Assembly (NCBI GenBank): GCA_022844125.1
Contig: JALHMI010000003.1
Location: 310,001-374,000, forward strand
Source: Pirellulales bacterium
GTDB lineage: Bacteria; Planctomycetota; Planctomycetia; Pirellulales; PALSA-1355
Direction: 5' to 3'
DNA: 64,000 nucleotides
The notes beneath the pieces are model-generated. The model saw only the letters and a program-made list of their open reading frames with translations, was not told the DNA's origin and did no database searches. The position numbers and the translations under genes are program-made. The number at the start of each line of letters is the position of its first letter. The first letter of the stretch is position 1. This document shows positions 26,566-34,263 of the stretch, piece by piece.

Positions 26566-27747
26566 TTACGACCGCAGCGGCAGCGAGAGTGCAATCGCCA
26601 GCGGTACGAAAATCATAAGCGGCAACCACGCCGCGAGCGAGGGCTCCAGCAAATAGCTGTCCCCCAAAATACCACACCCCATCACCACCAGCATGAATGC
26701 CACGACCAGGGCCAGGCACACCCCAATCGCCATGAACACATTCCGGTTCGAGCCGGTCAGCACCAGCGGCAGCCCCAGAAAGAGGAGCGTCAGATCGAGC
26801 ACCGGCTGCACCACGCGCGAGTGAATCGCGGTCCGCTCCTTGGCGCCATAGTTCAGGCTGGAGTTTTGCAAACCCTGGATCAGGTCCCAGGTGCTCGAAA
26901 GCTGCTGCCAGTTGCTGTTCGCCACCAGGTATTCGTAGCTCACGTCGCTGACCACGAAGCAGTCCGTCGGCGCCAGCCAGGGCGTGTCCTTCGGCGTCAG
27001 CACGATTGGCGGCCCGCCGTTCAAAGCCAGCGACGGATACTCGGCAAAATCCGCCGGCTGCGACACCTCGCGCATCAAATAGCCGCTCGGCCGACCCTCC
27101 TCGGCCGGCTTGTAATAGGCATGTTCCGATACGATTCGCGAGCCAATCCGATCCAACCCCCGCGGCAATTGAAAGTCCGGCTTCTCGATCCGCTTCTCAT
27201 TGGCGTAGGCCTGTCCCGAGGCCCGCAGCAAAATCCCGGTGCGATGGTCGTATCGCGGAACCACTTGCTTCCCGCGGCTGCCTCCCAAATCCTGGGCGTT
27301 GGAACTCAGGCTTTCACGCACCGACGGAATGAAGATCTCCCGGTTGGCAACCTTCAGGCCGATGATGATCATGGCCACGGCGATCAGCGGCTTCACGATT
27401 CTCCAGCGCGAGATTCCCGCCGCTTCGAGCGCCGTCAGCTCGTTGTGCCGCTGAATCCAGGTGACCGTGAACATCGCCGCGATCAGCGTGATCACGTGGC
27501 TTGTGCTGTCGAAGAAAGACAGCGTGCGATAGGCGTAATACTCGCCCATGATCACCATCAGGCTGCCGCGATCGCGCGAGTAGGTGATGAACTCCTCCAG
27601 GTTCGTGAACGCATCGATCACGATGTACAAACCCGTCAGGCTGCAAAAGCAGATCAGAAACGTCTGCACGAACTGCCGCAGCATGTAGCGGTCGACAATC
27701 AGAAAGCCCCAGATGCCGGGCGTTTTCGGAGCGTTGGTGGTAGCCAC
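26566..27747 (-). CDS. LptF/LptG family permease (YjgP/YjgQ)
   Basis: 393 residues, GTG start at 27747. Three N-terminal TM helices ('YMLRQFVQTFLICFCSLTGLYIVIDAF', 'THVITLIAAMFTV-like', 'IVKPLIAVAMIIIGLKVA'), a long periplasmic beta-jellyroll region (about 130-290), and three C-terminal TM helices ('LDLTLLFLGLPLVLTG', 'FMAIGVCLALVVAFMLVVMG' and the end) are the family plan. The 'RHNELTALEAAGIS' loop after TM2 is a strong LptF/G signature. These permeases, with LptB, extract lipopolysaccharide from the inner membrane. Only one copy is in the window; a partner LptF or LptG and LptB must lie elsewhere. Confidence 0.88.
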   Translation of the reverse strand: MATTNAPKTPGIWGFLIVDRYMLRQFVQTFLICFCSLTGLYIVIDAFTNLEEFITYSRDRGSLMVIMGEYYAYRTLSFFDSTSHVITLIAAMFTVTWIQRHNELTALEAAGISRWRIVKPLIAVAMIIIGLKVANREIFIPSVRESLSSNAQDLGGSRGKQVVPRYDHRTGILLRASGQAYANEKRIEKPDFQLPRGLDRIGSRIVSEHAYYKPAEEGRPSGYLMREVSQPADFAEYPSLALNGGPPIVLTPKDTPWLAPTDCFVVSDVSYEYLVANSNWQQLSSTWDLIQGLQNSSLNYGAKERTAIHSRVVQPVLDLTLLFLGLPLVLTGSNRNVFMAIGVCLALVVAFMLVVMGCGILGDSYLLEPSLAAWLPLMIFVPLAIALSLPLRS

Positions 27748-27815
27748 TTTCCGCGTTGTCCTCCTTGATCATCTTCGACCCGCTCCATGCAGGTCACTCC
27801 GCCACGATCGTCACG

Positions 27816-29084
27816 CTACAACAACTGTCGCACGGCCCGGGCCAGGGCCTCGATCCCCCGGCGAATGTTCTCCGCTGATTGCACGCCAAAGCTCAGCCGG
27901 ATGCGATCCTTACGCGCCCGCTCGCCTTCGCCCGGATAGCAGTACTCGCCCGGCACATACAGCACGCCCTCGGCCAGCGCATGCTCGATCAGCCGCCCGC
28001 CGGGCCCCGCGTCCAGCCCCTCGGGCAGTTCCAGCCAGACGTAAAGCCCGCCGGTCGGCCGCTGCCAGCGCACGCCCGGCACGTCGGCCATGAAGTCGTC
28101 CAGTGCCGCCAGCATCGCGTTCATCTTGGCCTGGTAGCTCTCGCGCAGCACTTGCAAGTGCGGCTCGAACAGGCCCTTTTCGAACACGGCCGACATCAAC
28201 TGCTGATTCAAATGCGGCGAGCCAAAGTCGATCGACGTCTTCAAGCCCGAAAGCGGTCCCACCAGTTCCGGCGGCAGCACGCCCCAGCCCACGCGAATGC
28301 CGGGCGAGAACGACTTCGAAAACGTCTCGGCCACGATCACCGTCTCGCCCGTCTCGTCGAACGCACGCATGCTCGGCAGATCGGGCCCCGAATAGCGCAG
28401 CTCCCGATATGCCGAATCGTCGATCACATACAGATGCCCATCCGCCGAATGCCGCTTGGCGATCTCGACCACTTGCCGCCGTCGCTCGCGCGAAAGAGTG
28501 ACGGTGCTGGGATTCTCGAAATAGCTGGTCGTATAGATCGCCTTCACTCGCTCGCGTTCGCCGCTCCGCTTCAGCCGCTCGAGTGTCTCCTGCAGCGCCT
28601 CGGGAATCATCCCGTCCCCGTCGATCGCCACGCCAACCGCCCGCGCGCTGAGTCCAGCCAGCAGCCCAATGAATACGAAGTACGTCGGCGCCGCGCACAG
28701 CACGATGTCGCCCGGATCGAGCAGCGCTTCGCCCACCAGGTGCAGCATCTGATTACTGCCCGCGGTGAGAATCACCTGGTCAACGTGCGGCCGCGTCCCG
28801 GCATACTCGCCATCTGCCGCAATCAACCGCGCGAGCACGGCTTCGCGCAGCGGCAGGTAGCCCGCATTGGTTCCATATTGCAGCGCCGCCCGGCCGCGCG
28901 TCGCGTCGGCAAACACGGCCGCCAGGGCCTGCTGCGTCTCCTCGACCGGCAGCGTCGCCTGATCGACAAACCCCGCGGCCAGTGAAATCAATTCCGTCTG
29001 CGCAAGCGCCATCCGCATCAGCTCGCTGATCGGCTGCTGACCGAAACCGTGGGCACGCCGGCTGAACGGGCGGAGTGTGGTCAC
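27816..29084 (-). CDS. PLP-dependent aminotransferase, class I/II (2-aminoadipate/valine-type)
   Basis: 422 residues with a GTG start at 29084. A TTG at 29150 lies inside the -35 box of the predicted promoter, so I reject it. Fold-type I features: 'ILTAGSNQMLHLVGEALLDPGDIVL' (cofactor-phosphate region), 'PTYFVFIG', 'YVIDDSAYRELRY' with the ring-stacking Asp/Tyr, and the PLP lysine in 'ETFSKSFSPGIRVGW'. The N-terminal 'QPISELMRMA' and 'LISLAAGFVDQATLP' match the LysN/AlaT-like group that shares sequence with the catalytic half of MocR regulators, but there is no DNA-binding domain. Substrate unknown. First gene of a leftward set with the LptF/G permease and the acyl-CoA ligase. Confidence 0.85.
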   Translation of the reverse strand: MTTLRPFSRRAHGFGQQPISELMRMALAQTELISLAAGFVDQATLPVEETQQALAAVFADATRGRAALQYGTNAGYLPLREAVLARLIAADGEYAGTRPHVDQVILTAGSNQMLHLVGEALLDPGDIVLCAAPTYFVFIGLLAGLSARAVGVAIDGDGMIPEALQETLERLKRSGERERVKAIYTTSYFENPSTVTLSRERRRQVVEIAKRHSADGHLYVIDDSAYRELRYSGPDLPSMRAFDETGETVIVAETFSKSFSPGIRVGWGVLPPELVGPLSGLKTSIDFGSPHLNQQLMSAVFEKGLFEPHLQVLRESYQAKMNAMLAALDDFMADVPGVRWQRPTGGLYVWLELPEGLDAGPGGRLIEHALAEGVLYVPGEYCYPGEGERARKDRIRLSFGVQSAENIRRGIEALARAVRQLL

Positions 29085-29120
29085 GCTGGAAAGCTCGGGG
29101 CGGCGGGAAAAACGCGTCGG

Positions 29121-29150
29121 ACGATACTGTAACGTATTGCCCCGGGTCAA
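29121..29150 (-). promoter_or_regulatory. Sigma-70-like promoter of the aminotransferase set
   Basis: On the minus strand TTGACC (29150-29145) and TATCGT (29126-29121) with an 18-base spacer. The predicted start near 29114 gives a short leader to the GTG at 29084. Confidence 0.4.
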
Positions 29151-29273
29151 GATCGGTCAATCTGGGCAATTTAGCCACGCCGCGTGCGATCACCCGAACG
29201 TGGCTTGCTATCATGACAAAGTCGTCTCGACCGATCGGGTTCGAATCGTCCGCCAATTGCTGGTCACTTAGCC

Positions 29274-30062
29274 ATGCAGCCTTCGCGGTGGCCCCAGGCT
29301 CGTGCGTTATTCGTTCGCTCGCCCAAACAGGCCCGGCGGCTCGGCGGGTTGCTGCTGAACCTGGTCTATCCTGGCGCCTGTGTCTGTTGCCAGACGGCGC
29401 TCGAAGAGTACCAGGGCGTTTCGCTTTGCGAGCCGTGTCGCGGAGAACTGCTCCGCCCGCGCGTCGCATGCTCGCGTTGCGGCTCGCTGCTCGCGCCAGG
29501 CATGTCCGGTGATCCCTGTCCGCGCTGCCGCGAGTTGCGGCTCAAGTTCACGCGCGCCGTTTGCCTCGGCAGCTACGACGGCCTGTTGCGAACCGCGGTG
29601 CTGCGAATGAAGCACCCCGCCGATCGACCGCTGGCCGTCGCCCTGGGCGCTCACCTCGCCACTTGCGTCGCCACCGAATTTCCGCCGTCTGAAATCGACG
29701 TCGTGATGCCGGTGCCGATGCACTGGTCGCGCCGCGTGTGGCGCGGAGCCAACAGTCCCGAAGTGCTGGCCGCCGCGATCGCCGAGCGTCTGCGCGTGCC
29801 CGCGACGTCGCAACTCCTCGTCCGTCGCCGTCGCACGATCCCGCAGGCCACGCTTTCGCCCGGCCGCCGCCGCGCGAATGTCCGCGGCGCGTTTTTCGTC
29901 CACCCTCATCGCGATCTCGCGGGCGCGCGCGTGCTGCTCGTCGACGACATCCTCACCACGGGCGCCACGCTCAACGAAGCCGCCAAGACGCTCCGCAAAG
30001 CCGGCTCAAGCGACGTGTGCGTTGCCGTACTGGCCCGGGCCGAAGGGTTGCAGTCGAAGTAG
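29274..30062 (+). CDS. comF: ComF family phosphoribosyltransferase-like protein
   Basis: 262 residues. N-terminal zinc-ribbon-like cysteines ('CVCCQTAL...CEPCRGELL...CSRCGSLL...CPRCREL', about 38-88), then a type I phosphoribosyltransferase fold with 'VVMPVPMHWSRRVWRGANSP' and the PRPP motif 'VLLVDDILTTGATLNEA' (about 222-238). ComF proteins are needed for natural competence, probably by helping single-stranded DNA uptake at the cytoplasmic face, though they lack a proven enzymatic activity. It is divergent from the aminotransferase. A RAYT element lies immediately downstream. Confidence 0.88.
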   Translation: MQPSRWPQARALFVRSPKQARRLGGLLLNLVYPGACVCCQTALEEYQGVSLCEPCRGELLRPRVACSRCGSLLAPGMSGDPCPRCRELRLKFTRAVCLGSYDGLLRTAVLRMKHPADRPLAVALGAHLATCVATEFPPSEIDVVMPVPMHWSRRVWRGANSPEVLAAAIAERLRVPATSQLLVRRRRTIPQATLSPGRRRANVRGAFFVHPHRDLAGARVLLVDDILTTGATLNEAAKTLRKAGSSDVCVAVLARAEGLQSK

Positions 30063-30110
30063 AACTGTCAGCTAATCCCGACTTTACCAGTCGGCCCGCC
30101 GTCTCTTTAA

Positions 30111-30172
30111 CAACCCGACGCGTAAGTCGCGTAAGCGAGGCTCCTACTTCACAACCCGACGCGTAAGCGAGG
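30111..30172 (+). repeat. Left CAACCCGACGCGTAAGCGAG palindromic repeats of the RAYT element
   Basis: Two direct copies: 30111-30140, carrying an internal short duplication (CGTAAGTCG), and 30148-30172, intact. The intact copy matches the right-end copy at 30741-30765 over 25 bases in inverted orientation. Confidence 0.9.
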
Positions 30173-30225
30173 TAACATTCGTGATGGTGCTGCCCTCGCG
30201 TGCGCCCTCCGTCTAGGAACTCCAC

Positions 30226-30699
30226 GTGGATGACCCAATTGCCTTCTTTCTGACTTGGCCGACCTATGGCACTTGGCTGCCCGGAGATTCTCGAGGTTGG
30301 GTTGACTACCATCAGGGGTGGCAACTTCCCGATCCAATACTGTTGCTTGAGTCACAGTCGAGGATGTCAGAGGGTGCGTGCACCCTTTCCACCATCGAGC
30401 GGCGCCTCGTCGAAGTGCAAGCGGGTGAAACATGCGCCCATCGTGGTTGGACGCTACACGCGATCAATTGCCGATCGAATCACTTGCATCTCGTGGTAAG
30501 TGCGTTAGATACGAACCCAAGGAAGATTCGCATCGACATCAAGGCATGGTGCACGCGCCGATTGAAGGCTCACAACCCAGCCCGAGAGCACTGGTGGGCG
30601 GAGCGAGGGAGTCAGCGATACATCTTCTCCGTGGACCGGTTGGCAACCGTCATCGAGTATGTGACTACCGCACAAGACCGAAAGAACCGAGACGTGTAG
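30226..30699 (+). CDS. REP-associated tyrosine transposase (RAYT, Y1_Tnp/IS200-like HUH)
   Basis: 157 residues, GTG start at 30226 with AGGA 7 bases upstream. N-terminal 'AFFLTWPTYGTWLPGD' is a common opening of planctomycete IS200-like proteins. The HUH motif is His86-Leu-His88 in 'NHLHLVV', and the likely nucleophile is Tyr145 in 'VIEYVTTAQDRK'. Between them 'IRIDIKAWCTRRLKA' and 'HWWAERGSQRYIF' match the Y1_Tnp core. All catalytic residues are present, so the enzyme may be active. RAYTs cut single-stranded palindromic repeats and are thought to spread REP elements rather than themselves. Confidence 0.8.
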   Translation: MDDPIAFFLTWPTYGTWLPGDSRGWVDYHQGWQLPDPILLLESQSRMSEGACTLSTIERRLVEVQAGETCAHRGWTLHAINCRSNHLHLVVSALDTNPRKIRIDIKAWCTRRLKAHNPAREHWWAERGSQRYIFSVDRLATVIEYVTTAQDRKNRDV

Positions 30700-30740
30700 G
30701 TGTTGGATGGCTCGGTCGCGGTGTTCAAACGCTGAATTCG

Positions 30741-30765
30741 CCTCGCTTACGCGTCGGGTTGTGAA
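30741..30765 (-). repeat. Right inverted repeat of the RAYT element
   Basis: Exact 25-base reverse complement of 30148-30172, about 41 bases after the RAYT stop codon. Confidence 0.9.
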
Positions 30766-30870
30766 ACTCACGGCGACCATGCCGATGCGGGCACCCTTGC
30801 CTCCGCCCCGCGAATCCGCAGAATACGGGCTACCACCGATCCGCCTACGCAACAATCGACGTTCACCCGC

Positions 30871-31797
30871 ATGAGTATCCGCCTCCGTCTTGGAACCCGC
30901 GCCAGCGCCCTGGCCCGTTGGCAGGCCGATTGGGTGGCCGCGCGCCTGGCAGAGCAGGGCGTCGAAGTCGAACTCGTGCTCATCGCCACCCAGGGAGACG
31001 CTGAACAGCGCGACCCGATCGGCAATCTCGGCAGCCCCGGCGTCTTCACCAAGGAGATCCAACGGGCTCTGCTCGAAAATCGCGTCGACCTGGCCGTCCA
31101 CAGCCTCAAGGATCTCCCCACCGAACCGATCAAAGGTCTCTGCCTCGCCGCCGTGCCACCGCGCGAAACCACGGCCGACGTCCTCATCAGCCATGACGGC
31201 CGCCGCTTTGACGGTCTTCCGCCGGGCGCAACCATCGGCACCGGCAGTCTCCGTCGCCGGGCGCAGCTCCTCCACCTGCGGCCCGACCTCAAAATGGCGG
31301 GCATCCGCGGCAACGTCGACACCCGGCTCGAAAAGCTCGCCCGCGGCGACTTCGACGCCATCGTCCTGGCCGAAGCCGGCCTCAAGCGATTGGGGCTCAG
31401 CAGCCGGATCACCGAGATTCTCCCCGGCGACAAGGTCCTGCCGGCCGTGGGGCAGGGGGCCCTCGGGATCGAAACTCGTGCTGATGACGATCGCACGCGA
31501 ACGGCACTCGCCGCGCTCAACGATCCAGTCACCCACGCCGCGGTCCTCGCCGAGCGCACGCTGCTCGCCGACCTGGCTGGCGGCTGCCTGGCGCCGATCG
31601 CGGCCTGGGCGCGACCAACCGATGCCCAAACGCTCGCCCTCGACGCCGCGGTCCTTTCGCAAGACGGGCGCCAGCGGCTCTTCTTGTCCCAGCAAGGACC
31701 GCTGACCAGTGCCCAGACGCTCGGCAGCACCGTGGCCGCCGCGCTGCTCGCGCAAGGCGCTGCCGATCTGATCGCCGCGGCGCGCGTCACCGGCTGA
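30871..31797 (+). CDS. hemC: Hydroxymethylbilane synthase (porphobilinogen deaminase) HemC
   Basis: 308 residues, usual length. It polymerises four porphobilinogens into hydroxymethylbilane in tetrapyrrole (heme) biosynthesis. Seen: N-terminal 'RLGTRASALARWQADWV', 'GSPGVFTKEIQRALL', 'VDLAVHSLKDLPTE' (about 72-85), 'IGTGSLRRRAQLLHLRPDL' with the arginines that hold the chain, and Cys239 in 'GGCLAPIA', the attachment site of the dipyrromethane cofactor. ATG at 30871. No other heme genes are adjacent; the upstream neighbour is a RAYT element. Confidence 0.95.
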   Translation: MSIRLRLGTRASALARWQADWVAARLAEQGVEVELVLIATQGDAEQRDPIGNLGSPGVFTKEIQRALLENRVDLAVHSLKDLPTEPIKGLCLAAVPPRETTADVLISHDGRRFDGLPPGATIGTGSLRRRAQLLHLRPDLKMAGIRGNVDTRLEKLARGDFDAIVLAEAGLKRLGLSSRITEILPGDKVLPAVGQGALGIETRADDDRTRTALAALNDPVTHAAVLAERTLLADLAGGCLAPIAAWARPTDAQTLALDAAVLSQDGRQRLFLSQQGPLTSAQTLGSTVAAALLAQGAADLIAAARVTG

Positions 31798-32192
31798 AGC
31801 CCCTCTCCGACTACAGCACTGGCCCGCGCAAAGCGGCGCTCCATCGCGCGGAGCCATCCTCACGTTCGTACCTTTCAGCACGCCTTACCACGCCGATGCG
31901 CCCGCAAAGTTTCCCTCACGCGCGCGACTAGCCCCACTTCGCTTTTTTTGTGTTGCCGAGTGCTTGCATGACCGATTTACGCTAGTGTGCGAGATTAGTG
32001 TCGGGGGACTGTCCCAATTTTTTGCGGCTGCCTTGGGGAGCAAAAAATGGGACAGTACCCTTAGGGATCAGTAGTGATGCAGTGACTAAAGTCTGTTCCG
32101 AGGATACGAACTGCGTGACCAGCTCACGCGCTGACCGCGGCTGACAGGATGGCCCGCGGCCTAAGAGTTTCTTGCCAACAGGATGGCGTGCC
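31798..32192. other. Intergenic region before fliW
   Basis: About 395 bases without a protein-like frame. Its only clear structure is the inverted repeat at 32005-32060. No strong promoter was identified for fliW. Confidence 0.4.
32005..32060. repeat. GGGACTGTCCCA-type inverted repeat
   Basis: Left arm 32005-32025 and right arm 32040-32060 are near reverse complements (GGGACTGTCCC/GGGACAGTACCC core plus a T6/A6 inner stretch), separated by 14 bases. The A/T arms give a T-run on either strand, so it could terminate the hemC transcript. Confidence 0.75.
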
Positions 32193-32633
32193 ATGCAAAT
32201 CAACACCACGCGTTTCGGCTCAGTTGAGGTCGCCGACGAAGACGTGATTCGTTTTCCCGCGGGGCTGCCGGGCTTGAACGATTGCACGTCGTGGGTATTG
32301 CTCGCCGACGCGTACCACGAGGCGCTCGGCTGGTTGCAAAGCACCCAGCAGGATGACGTCGCCCTGGCCGTCGTGACGCCGGGCCGATTCGTTGCCGGTT
32401 ACGAGCTGCGCGTCGGTCGCGCCGAACTGGGCTCCGAATTGGCCGCCCGCCAGGACGAGCTGCACGTGCTGGTGATCGTCGGCAAGAACCAGCGCGGCAT
32501 CACGCTCAACCTCAAGGCGCCGCTGGTGATTGATCTGGCGAAGCGCGTCGGGCGCCAGGTGGTGGCGAGCAGCGAGCTGCCGGTGCAGTACGAGCTGTCG
32601 AAGGCCGAGAGTCCGCTGCGCGGCGCCGCGTAA
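32193..32633 (+). CDS. fliW: Flagellar assembly factor FliW
   Basis: 146 residues. The ATG at 32193 is chosen because the family begins 'MQINTTRFGSVEV'; 32172 adds an unlikely leader. Family features: 'DEDVIRFPAGLPGLND' (about 18-33), 'LVIVGKNQRGITLNLKAPLVIDLAKRVGRQVV' (about 92-125). FliW binds CsrA and relieves its repression of flagellin translation. csrA follows 200 bases downstream, the conserved fliW-csrA pairing. The usual closing residues are lengthened by a short Ala-rich tail. No flagellin or hook genes are in the window. Confidence 0.9.
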   Translation: MQINTTRFGSVEVADEDVIRFPAGLPGLNDCTSWVLLADAYHEALGWLQSTQQDDVALAVVTPGRFVAGYELRVGRAELGSELAARQDELHVLVIVGKNQRGITLNLKAPLVIDLAKRVGRQVVASSELPVQYELSKAESPLRGAA

Positions 32634-32836
32634 GTTGTTTCGATTCAAGTTGAGAGAGTTGCGTATTACCAGGTACCCCCAATTGACCCCCACCCAGCCA
32701 GACTGCACGCTGCCCAGCCCAGGCAGCTCGAGCGGTTTTGGCAGACCAACCGGAAGATCGTTCGCCACGCTTCCGGACAACCCCGACCGATGCCGCAACT
32801 GAAACGCGGCTCGCGGTGAAATAGGAAGGAGCCCCG

Positions 32837-33088
32837 ATGCTGGTCTTGTCCAGACAACGCGACGAGAGCATCGTCATTGGCGACAATATCGTTGTGACGA
32901 TTGTCGACATCCGCGGCGACAAGGTGCGCCTGGGCATCAACGCGCCCACCGAGATCCCCGTCCACCGACAGGAGATCTACGACGCGATCCAGCGCGAGAA
33001 TCGCCGCGCCGCGCAGCTCGACCCCAAAGACGCCCGCGGCCTGGGCGGCCCCGCCACCGACGCCAAGCGGCCCGCGCCTGGGCAATAG
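32837..33088 (+). CDS. csrA: Carbon storage/translational regulator CsrA
   Basis: 83 residues. '[25 protein letters not shown]' and '[22 protein letters not shown]' are diagnostic of CsrA, an RNA-binding dimer that recognises GGA loops in leaders. RNA-contacting 'MLVLSR' and 'VHRQEIY' residues are intact. After about residue 60 it carries a ~20-residue Pro/Ala/Gly-rich tail absent from short CsrA forms. Its ribosome site AGGAAGGAG (32823-32831) contains two GGA triplets, the kind of site at which CsrA can repress its own translation; that is inference. Confidence 0.95.
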   Translation: MLVLSRQRDESIVIGDNIVVTIVDIRGDKVRLGINAPTEIPVHRQEIYDAIQRENRRAAQLDPKDARGLGGPATDAKRPAPGQ

Positions 33089-33104
33089 ACGTTTCGCAAA
33101 ATGT

Positions 33105-33132
33105 GCGGACGAGGAGAAACTTTCTCGTTCGC
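33105..33132 (+). terminator. Stem-loop after csrA
   Basis: GCGGACGAG (33105-33113) can pair with CTCGTTCGC (33124-33132) with one G-T pair around a GAGAAACTTT loop, 16 bases after the csrA stop. It lacks a T-run, so terminator function is uncertain. Confidence 0.35.
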
Positions 33133-33161
33133 ATCTCGCGCGCGGGTGCGGTGCAATTCCG

Positions 33162-33422
33162 CTACCTGCGCCGTGCCAGCCTTCTCGCGGCAATCGCTGC
33201 TGGAATGGCTAGAAATAGCAACCCCATCGATGCCGGCTCGGGCACGAGCGTCCACTTGATCGCAACGGTGCGGAAGCCATCGTAGGCAGACCCGACGATA
33301 TCGCCATTCTCGCTGATGCCGATCGCCCACGACGATCTGAAATTGTGGCCAAGGCTTTGTAGCGTATCGTGGAGGTCGATGGCGCTGGCTGAGGATCCAC
33401 TCCAGGCCATCGCGCGCCTCAT
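33162..33422 (-). pseudogene. Truncated PEP-CTERM/HAF-repeat protein remnant
   Basis: The frame reads about 86 residues ending in 'GISENGDIVGSAYDGFRTVA', which resembles the HAF-type extracellular repeat (GxNxxGxVVG), and then 'VPEPASMGLLFLAIPAAIAA' plus 'RRLARRR', a complete PEP-CTERM signal. There is no signal peptide or N-terminal domain; the frame opens directly against the repeat island at 33461. It is best explained as the surviving 3' end of a larger surface-protein gene destroyed by repeat-mediated deletion. Confidence 0.65.
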
Positions 33423-33460
33423 AACCGTCGGGATGTAAGTTCACTGCGCTTGCCGCAGTA

Positions 33461-33578
33461 AGCACACTCCGTGTGCTGTAACCGCAGCGGGGAAGACTCG
33501 ACATCGAAGACGCCGCAACCAGCACACGGACTGACTGCAAACTGCTTCCTGATCCAGCGACGGCACACGGAGTGTGCC
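33461..33578. repeat. CACACTCCGTGTG palindrome pair
   Basis: AGCACAC-TCC-GTGTGCT at 33461-33477 and GGCACAC-GGA-GTGTGCC at 33562-33578 are small hairpins of the same family in opposite orientation, with a half copy (AGCACACGGA) at 33521-33530 between them: a BIME-like arrangement. Confidence 0.75.
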
Positions 33579-33935
33579 TGCTACGCATGCATCTGAAAAA
33601 TTCGCATATCAAGTCGCCCTTGCCCGCGCGTGTGGCGCGGCTGCTGCGCAACTCGTTGCTCACCACCGCGCTCGCGTGCGCATCGCGCACACCGCCCACG
33701 TGTCCACCAACGCTAGAAATCAGGCCAGCATTTCCGATATGGTACGTTCAGATGAATGTGTACTGGCTGAGCGATGAGCACGAACATGCTGGCGCACTTG
33801 GAAAACTGGAGAAGCCGCGAAACTCAAAACACCGCTCGCGAGGCCGTGTGTGTGGCGCCGAAACTGCATTTTCACGACTTTCTCAGCGCACACGGGGGAA
33901 ACATCGCTCGCCAAAAAACATCCGGGGAAGTAATC

Positions 33936-34004
33936 AGTTTGAAGTGTTCAGCACAGAGGAACGACAGTCATTTCTTCTTCGCTGAACACTGAACACTTCA
34001 AACT
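33936..34004. repeat. AGTTTGAAGTGTTCAG inverted repeat
   Basis: A perfect 16-base inverted repeat: 33936-33951 and 33989-34004, with 37 bases between. A partial extra copy (TGAACACTGAACACTTC) overlaps the right arm. Confidence 0.85.
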
Positions 34005-34210
34005 CCCCCAAGCTCTTTGAAAATTCGACCCAAGCTACCGGCCGGGCCCGTGGGCAACGGACTGCTAGCGCCGCAGCCTGAACCAGCCGCCAGATGCGTG
34101 GAATGCCGCACGCCGTGGGCCCTCAACTACCGCCACTCCCCAATCGCCCCCCGCCGCCTTATGATGGGGTGAGCAATCGGCAGTTTTTGCGGTTAACAGA
34201 GACAACACCT

Positions 34211-34263
34211 CGGGAACTGTCCCGGCCGTGCGGATGTCTGAAGAGCCGGGACTAGTTTTCCCG
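34211..34263. repeat. CGGGAACT...GTCCCGG imperfect inverted repeat upstream of the mqnD-like gene
   Basis: CGGGAACTGTCCCGG (34211-34225) is nearly the reverse complement of 34246-34263. Each arm also has internal self-complementarity. It ends about 50 bases before the GTG start and could form a leader hairpin. Confidence 0.6.

Larger units (their letters stand above)
30111..30765 (+). mobile_element. RAYT transposase gene bracketed by inverted REP-like repeats
   Basis: A tyrosine transposase gene (30226-30699) is flanked by a 25-base inverted repeat (30148-30172 and 30741-30765), with an extra copy on the left. This is the REPtron-like arrangement described for REP-associated tyrosine transposases. 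No target-site duplication is obvious, as expected for HUH enzymes. Sits in the comF-hemC intergenic space. Confidence 0.65.

Noticed and set aside
29085-29150. Upstream TTG start for the aminotransferase
   Set aside because: It coincides with the -35 box of the predicted promoter and adds non-homologous residues.
29225-29260. GGGTTCGAATCGTCC resembling a tRNA T-arm
   Set aside because: The flanking bases do not pair as a T-stem and no acceptor, D or anticodon arms are found.
33572-33992. Overlapping frames of 67-137 residues in the repeat island
   Set aside because: They run through palindromic repeats, have no ribosome sites and no protein-like pattern.
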